DNA from: Hyphomicrobium_A sp041659545
GTDB lineage: Bacteria; Pseudomonadota; Alphaproteobacteria; Rhizobiales; Hyphomicrobiaceae
DNA: 10,845 bases
Assembly (NCBI GenBank): GCA_041659545.1
Contig: JBAZYB010000141.1
Location: 1 to 10,845, forward strand
Reading direction: 5' to 3'
Made by a program: the position numbers and the translations under genes. The notes below the pieces were generated by a model. That model was given only the letters and a program-made list of their open reading frames with translations, was not told where the DNA came from and ran no database searches. The first letter of the stretch is position 1. The number at the start of each line of letters is the position of its first letter. Below, one piece after another: positions 6,911 through 10,845 of this stretch.

Positions 6911-6937
6911 GTCCAAATCTAGACAAAAGGAGATGCT

Positions 6938-7342
6938 ATGCGAGGAGATAGCCATGTCGCGTACCGGCCAGGGGACCTCGATCACAAGGCTGCACTTCAG
7001 GGTTTTTTCAGTATGGCGGAAACCTGGGGCCTCTCGACCGACGAGCAGATGAAGCTGCTTGGTTCGCCGCCGCGATCGACGTTTTTCAAATGGAAGAAGG
7101 AAGGAGGGCAGCTATCGAACGATACCGTCGAGCGGATTTCTCACCTGCTCAACATCTACAAATCACTCCGGATTCTGTTCACGGAGCAAGCTAGGGCCGA
7201 CGCGTGGCTGAAGCGTGCGAATGACGCGCCAATGTTCGCAGGCAAATCTGCGATCGACTACCTCATGTCCACCGGGTCGCTTGTCGACCTCTACAAAGTC
7301 CGCACGTATCTGGATGCACAGCGGGGTGGTTGGGATGAGTGA
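6938..7342 (+). CDS. Xre/MbcA/ParS-family antitoxin
   Basis: A 134-residue protein; ATG 6938 follows AAGGAG with 5 bases between. Residues about 20-75 form an Xre-like helix-turn-helix region, with LLGSPPRSTFFKWKK as the likely recognition part. Residues about 80-133 (FTEQARADAWLKRAN...FAGKSAIDYLMSTGSLVDLYKVRTYLDAQ) match the toxin-binding domain of the MbcA/ParS group (DUF2384). Length and order are normal for the family. The protein would bind and neutralise the RES protein encoded next, whose start overlaps this gene by 8 bases, and would repress transcription through its HTH. The repeat cluster just upstream is the natural operator candidate. Confidence 0.9.
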   Translation: MRGDSHVAYRPGDLDHKAALQGFFSMAETWGLSTDEQMKLLGSPPRSTFFKWKKEGGQLSNDTVERISHLLNIYKSLRILFTEQARADAWLKRANDAPMFAGKSAIDYLMSTGSLVDLYKVRTYLDAQRGGWDE

Positions 7343-8036
7343 GTTTGCCCTGCGCAAGGTCGCCTGGAAGCGATCCTGTCGGTTGATACCGTCGCGGTTC
7401 CCGCCGGTGGAGCCGTATCAGCCGATTGCGCCGAGCGAGATGTGGGACGCGCTCAAGGCCATCGAAGTGATGACAAACCCACGTCTGCGCGAAGTTTCCG
7501 CCCGCGATTATCTGTGGCCGGAGGACAGGGGAGTCGAGCAAAACTGGGTCGTCGCGCCCTTCGCCTATCCCAATCCGCATCCGTCGCGCTTCGCCGATGG
7601 GTCTTTCGGGTATTGCGTGGTCGCGCAGTCCGATGAAGGCGCGCTAGCCGACTCCGTCGCCAGCCGTGAGATCTTTCTTCGCAAGACACGTGAGCCAGCT
7701 ACCAAGCTTGATATGCGTATGCTGGTCACGCCCCTCTCCGCGTCGTTGCATGATGTGAGTGCGTTGAACGGCGCGGAGCCCGGCAAGATCCGGCAAGCGG
7801 CAATCTCACTGCGTGAGAAGAAATCCTACGGGCTCCTGGTGCCTAGCCGGACGCGGAGCGGCGAGAGCATCGCAGTTACATTGAGGCCGACAGCTTTCGC
7901 CGGGCCAGCAGTCCAGACCGACCACTACAGCTACATTTGGGACGGTCAGCGCATTTCGCAGATCTACTGTTATTCCGACGGCCGTACGATTGATCCTGAT
8001 GAATTGATCACCGCGAAGAAGCGCCGGGCCGCATAG
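7335..8036 (+). CDS. RES-domain toxin (NAD+ phosphorylase/glycohydrolase family)
   Basis: A 233-residue protein from ATG 7335, overlapping the antitoxin stop by 8 bases. The frame stays open back to 7215, but a start there would lie inside the antitoxin gene. It has the usual RES layout: CRLIPSRFPPV near 15-25, PSRFADGSFG at 83-92, an alanine-rich helix (ALADSVASREIFLR) at 103-116, and YGLLVPSR at 165-172. Known RES toxins of Xre/MbcA/ParS pairs degrade cellular NAD+ and stop growth. The name refers to Arg, Glu and Ser; here the Arg and Ser regions are present, but the helix that usually starts with a Glu reads ALAD, and the Tyr expected eleven residues earlier appears to be Val. Activity may therefore be altered; those comparisons are from memory. 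Cytosolic, with no signal peptide. Confidence 0.85.
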   Translation: MSEFALRKVAWKRSCRLIPSRFPPVEPYQPIAPSEMWDALKAIEVMTNPRLREVSARDYLWPEDRGVEQNWVVAPFAYPNPHPSRFADGSFGYCVVAQSDEGALADSVASREIFLRKTREPATKLDMRMLVTPLSASLHDVSALNGAEPGKIRQAAISLREKKSYGLLVPSRTRSGESIAVTLRPTAFAGPAVQTDHYSYIWDGQRISQIYCYSDGRTIDPDELITAKKRRAA

Positions 8037-8058
8037 GGTTCGGTGCGAGGGGAATATT

Positions 8059-10845
8059 ATGCAAGTGAATGCCGCCAAACTCTTATTTTCAGCTAGTGAT
8101 TTGGTCACCTTCCTCGGTTGCCGACACGCGACCCTTCTTGACTTGAAGGCGGCGCAGGGCGGCCCGAAAGCGCCCGAGCAGCACGACGCGCAGACTGAAC
8201 TTCTGCAGCAGAAGGGCCTTGAGCACGAAGCGGCATATCTGGAACGGCTTCGATCCGAAGGCCTCACAGTTGAAACCATTTCCTCATCCGCCACGCTCGA
8301 TGAGCGTGTTGCGGCCACGCGTGCCGCCATGCAGCGGGGTGTCGACATCATCTATCAGGGAGCCCTGCTTTCTCGGCCGTGGCACGGCTATTCTGACTTC
8401 CTACGGAAGGTCGACATCCCTTCACAGCTCGGGCCGTGGAGCTATATCGTCCTCGACACAAAGCTCTCGCGTACAGCAAAGCCAAGTCACGTCATCCAGC
8501 TTGGCGTCTATGCCTCCCTCATCGAGCAGGAGCAGGGTCTCGTTCCGGCAAACGTCGGCGTGCTGCTCGGCGATGGCACCGAGGCGGTTCTTAGGACGCA
8601 CGACTACACGCACTACATGCAGGCCGCTGCGGACCGGCTGATCGGGTTCACGGAGGTGCCGCCAGAAGCCTCGTCGCCCGAGCCCTGCTCGCAATGCCTC
8701 TACTGCCGTTGGCAACCGGTTTGCGATGCCGAGTGGCAGGAAAAAGGTCACTTAAGCCTTGTTGCCAATATGCGTTCGACGCAAATCCGCAATCTGCGTG
8801 ACGCCGGGATTTCTACCATCGACGCGCTTGCTGCCTACGCTGGCCCAAGCGTGAAGGGCTTGCCGGACGCGATGCTGGCGCGTCTGAAGAGCCAGGCGGC
8901 CCTTCAAGTCGCCAAGCGTAAGGACGGGCAGAACAGGCACGAGATCCTGTCAGTCGAGCAAGGGCGCGGGTTCTGCCGGGTGCCGAAATCCGATCCGGGA
9001 GATTTCTTCTTCGACATGGAGGGCGATCCTCTGATCACGGGTGGCCTCGAATACCTTTTCGGGTTCATCAGCGGGCCAAGCGACAAACCGGCCTTCAAGG
9101 CCTTCTGGGCTCATAACCGAGAGGAAGAGAAGAAGGCCTTTGAGGATGCCATCGATTTCATGGTCGAGCGCCTGAAGACCCACCCGGCCGCTCATATCTA
9201 TCATTACGCGTCTTACGAGGCGTCAGCACTCAAGCGCCTGTCGATCTTCCATGGAACGCGTGAGGCGGAGCTTGATGATCTCCTGCGGCGCCGAAAGCTG
9301 GTCGACCTTTATAGAGTGGTGGTTGAAGGAATTCGTGTCTCAGAGCCCAGCTACTCGATCAAAAATATGGAAGTCTTCTACATGCCTAAGCGTGAGGGCG
9401 AGGTGAAGACGGCCGGACAAAGCGTCGTGGTTTACGAGAATTGGCGCAAGCTTCAGGACCCCACACTGTTGGCCGAAATCGAGGATTACAACCGGATCGA
9501 TTGCGTCTCGACCTTGCTTCTTCGCGATTGGCTGAACACCATCCGTCCTGGGACAGCACCCTGGTTTTCGAGTGCAGACGCCGCGGCCCAGGAAGACGAA
9601 AAAGCAGATGACCGGCAAGCCGCCGAGCAGCGCACGGCGCAGATGCATGCCGCCTTAACGCGTTGCGGGACAGCCGGCACCGCGACCCTGGCCGACCTGC
9701 TAGAATTTCATCGGCGTGAGGCCAAGCCGGTGCATTGGGCAATGTTCGATCGGCAATACCGGCCAGAAGAAGATCTTATCGATGACGCAGAATGCCTCGG
9801 CGGCTTGCACGATGTGGGCGTGCCCCCTGCTCCGATCAAGCAGTCATTCGTCTACACCTTCGGATTCCCCGCGCAAGACTTCAAATTGCGGGACGAGGAT
9901 AAGCCGCTCCTGTCCGAGACACTCGCGCCTGCGGGTGAAGTCGTCGAGATTGACGAGAAAGCCCGGCGCATACAGTTGAAGCGCGGCAAGAAAGGTGGCG
10001 CGCTCCCCGCTCGATTCTCACTGCTCCCTCCTAAGCCAATCGGATCGACCGTTCTCAAAGATGCAATTTTCCGCGTGGCCGAGTCCGCATCCCAGAACGG
10101 TAACGCCTATCGTGCGGTTCGTGACCTGTTGGAAAAGAGCCCGCCGCGCCTTTCCGGGGGCGCCGTTCTCGCTGAGCTGCAGGGCGATCCTGTGGCGCGG
10201 GCCGTCGCGGCCATCGCTGCGCTCGATCAGAGCTATCTTGTCATTCAGGGCCCACCCGGCGCCGGCAAGACGTATACAAGTGGACGCGCCATCGTGGCCC
10301 TGCTCGAAGCCGGCAAGAAGGTCGGCGTCTCTTCCAATTCACACAAGGCCATCAACAAGCTCCTGGCCGAGGTCGAAGCAGTCGCGCTATCTCGCGGCCT
10401 GAATTTCCGGGGAATGAAGAAATCCTCGAAGGAGAGCCAGTTCTTCGACGGCGTAATGATTGGTAACACCACGGACAATGTTGAAGTCCTTGGGCATCAG
10501 TTGATCGCCGGAACAGCTTGGCTGTTTTCGCGTCAGGACCTGGACCGCCAGCTGGACTATCTTTTCGTCGATGAAGCTGGCCAAGTGTCGCTCGGCAACA
10601 TCGTGGCGATGGGCACGAGCGCTCGCAATCTGGTCCTGGTCGGCGACCAAATGCAACTCGGGCAGCCGATCAAGGGCGTTCATCCCGGTGAATCCGGCTC
10701 ATCCTCCTTGGAATACGTTCTGGGGCACATGCCGACGGTGCCGCCGCACCTCGGCATATTCTTGCCCGCCAGTCGCCGCATGCACCCAGCCGTGTGCGGG
10801 TTCATTTCAGCCGCGTTCTATGATGATCGCCTTGAACCTGCCCCA
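8059..10845 (+). CDS. TM0106-type RecB-like nuclease / RNase H-like / SF1 helicase (3' partial)
   Basis: 929 residues are visible from ATG 8059 (GAGGGGA upstream) to the window edge with no stop. Three parts can be seen. (1) About 1-225: a Cas4/AddB/Dna2-like PD-(D/E)xK nuclease with Asp113, Asp133-x-Lys135 and Gln147. Cys21 together with Cys213, Cys216 and Cys222 (CLYCRWQPVC) matches the 4Fe-4S layout of that group; Cys210 is an extra. (2) About 310-490: an RNase H-like DEDDy-type exonuclease (YprB type) with FFFDMEGD (Asp319, Glu321), HYASYEASAL and YNRIDC (Tyr477, Asp481). (3) From about 700: an SF1 helicase with Walker A GPPGAGKT (731-738), VDEAGQ (837-842), GDQMQLGQP (862-870) and the SRRMHP motif. 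The expected role is DNA end processing. It lies 22 bases after the RES gene on the same strand, probably co-transcribed. Family members are usually longer than 1100 residues, so helicase domain 2 is missing here only because the window ends. Confidence 0.9.
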   Translation, partial: MQVNAAKLLFSASDLVTFLGCRHATLLDLKAAQGGPKAPEQHDAQTELLQQKGLEHEAAYLERLRSEGLTVETISSSATLDERVAATRAAMQRGVDIIYQGALLSRPWHGYSDFLRKVDIPSQLGPWSYIVLDTKLSRTAKPSHVIQLGVYASLIEQEQGLVPANVGVLLGDGTEAVLRTHDYTHYMQAAADRLIGFTEVPPEASSPEPCSQCLYCRWQPVCDAEWQEKGHLSLVANMRSTQIRNLRDAGISTIDALAAYAGPSVKGLPDAMLARLKSQAALQVAKRKDGQNRHEILSVEQGRGFCRVPKSDPGDFFFDMEGDPLITGGLEYLFGFISGPSDKPAFKAFWAHNREEEKKAFEDAIDFMVERLKTHPAAHIYHYASYEASALKRLSIFHGTREAELDDLLRRRKLVDLYRVVVEGIRVSEPSYSIKNMEVFYMPKREGEVKTAGQSVVVYENWRKLQDPTLLAEIEDYNRIDCVSTLLLRDWLNTIRPGTAPWFSSADAAAQEDEKADDRQAAEQRTAQMHAALTRCGTAGTATLADLLEFHRREAKPVHWAMFDRQYRPEEDLIDDAECLGGLHDVGVPPAPIKQSFVYTFGFPAQDFKLRDEDKPLLSETLAPAGEVVEIDEKARRIQLKRGKKGGALPARFSLLPPKPIGSTVLKDAIFRVAESASQNGNAYRAVRDLLEKSPPRLSGGAVLAELQGDPVARAVAAIAALDQSYLVIQGPPGAGKTYTSGRAIVALLEAGKKVGVSSNSHKAINKLLAEVEAVALSRGLNFRGMKKSSKESQFFDGVMIGNTTDNVEVLGHQLIAGTAWLFSRQDLDRQLDYLFVDEAGQVSLGNIVAMGTSARNLVLVGDQMQLGQPIKGVHPGESGSSSLEYVLGHMPTVPPHLGIFLPASRRMHPAVCGFISAAFYDDRLEPAP

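Larger units (their letters stand above)
6849..6924. promoter_or_regulatory. Cluster of CTAGAC/GTCTAG repeats, probable shared operator
   Basis: Within 76 bases there are CTAGAC at 6849-6854, AAATCTAGAC at 6869-6878 and again, identical, at 6915-6924, ATCTAGAT at 6882-6889 and TAGAC at 6891-6895. GTCTA at 6865-6869 pairs with TAGAC at 6874-6878 as an inverted repeat. The region lies between two divergent operons, one of which starts with an HTH antitoxin gene. Antitoxins of this class usually bind repeats in their own promoter, so autoregulation is likely and control of the opposite operon is plausible. Binding is inference. Confidence 0.65.

Noticed and set aside
7215..7334. Upstream start (7215) for the RES toxin
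   Set aside because: It lies within the toxin-binding region of the antitoxin gene and adds 40 residues with no family similarity; ATG 7335 fits the family start.
1..10845. CRISPR array, insertion sequence, tRNA or attachment site
   Set aside because: Cas4-like features in the nuclease and phage-like features in the fibre prompted a look, but no spaced direct repeats, transposase motifs, terminal inverted repeats or cloverleaf sequences were found.

Overview
The window looks like an accessory, defence-island-type region from a high-GC proteobacterium. GC-rich codon choice, Shine-Dalgarno starts and the protein families suggest an alphaproteobacterium, possibly Hyphomicrobiales, but there is no rRNA or core gene to prove this. 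One run of ten Ns at 5980-5989 breaks a gene. No tRNA, rRNA, insertion sequence, CRISPR array or integrase was seen. Gene density is very high; no gene-free stretch exceeds about 110 bases.

Left block (3-3407, + strand): the 3' part of a very long, modular, phage-tail-fibre-like surface protein. It has repeated GIGT modules, two C1q-like beta domains and a C-terminal peptidase S74 self-cleaving chaperone domain. Its reading frame is open at the left edge, so the true start lies outside the window.

Central block (6824 down to 3456, - strand): a compact operon for a ubiquitin-like protein-conjugation system. The order is a three-domain multiubiquitin protein, an E2/UBC-fold protein (apparently in one continuous frame with the multiubiquitin protein, but interrupted by the N gap), a JAMM-peptidase/E1 (ThiF) fusion, a 4-fold beta flower protein, and a small protein made of YDHG..H repeats. 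The E2/E1 and E1/beta-flower junctions are both 4-base ATGA stop/start overlaps, so these genes are probably translationally coupled. The E2 segment has no cysteine; a histidine sits where UBC proteins carry the catalytic Cys.

Right block (6938-10845, + strand): an Xre/MbcA/ParS-type antitoxin, an overlapping RES-domain toxin, and 22 bases later a long TM0106-type protein (Cas4/AddB-like nuclease with a probable Fe-S cluster, RNase H-like exonuclease and SF1 helicase) that runs off the right edge.

The two blocks are divergent and share a roughly 110-base AT-rich intergenic region (6828-6937) full of CTAGA/TAGAC repeats that overlap candidate promoters in both directions. The simplest reading is that the HTH antitoxin represses both its own toxin operon and the ubiquitin-like operon. 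That link between a toxin-antitoxin pair and a bacterial ubiquitin-like conjugation cassette is the most interesting feature of the window. It is an inference from sequence layout and has not been shown.
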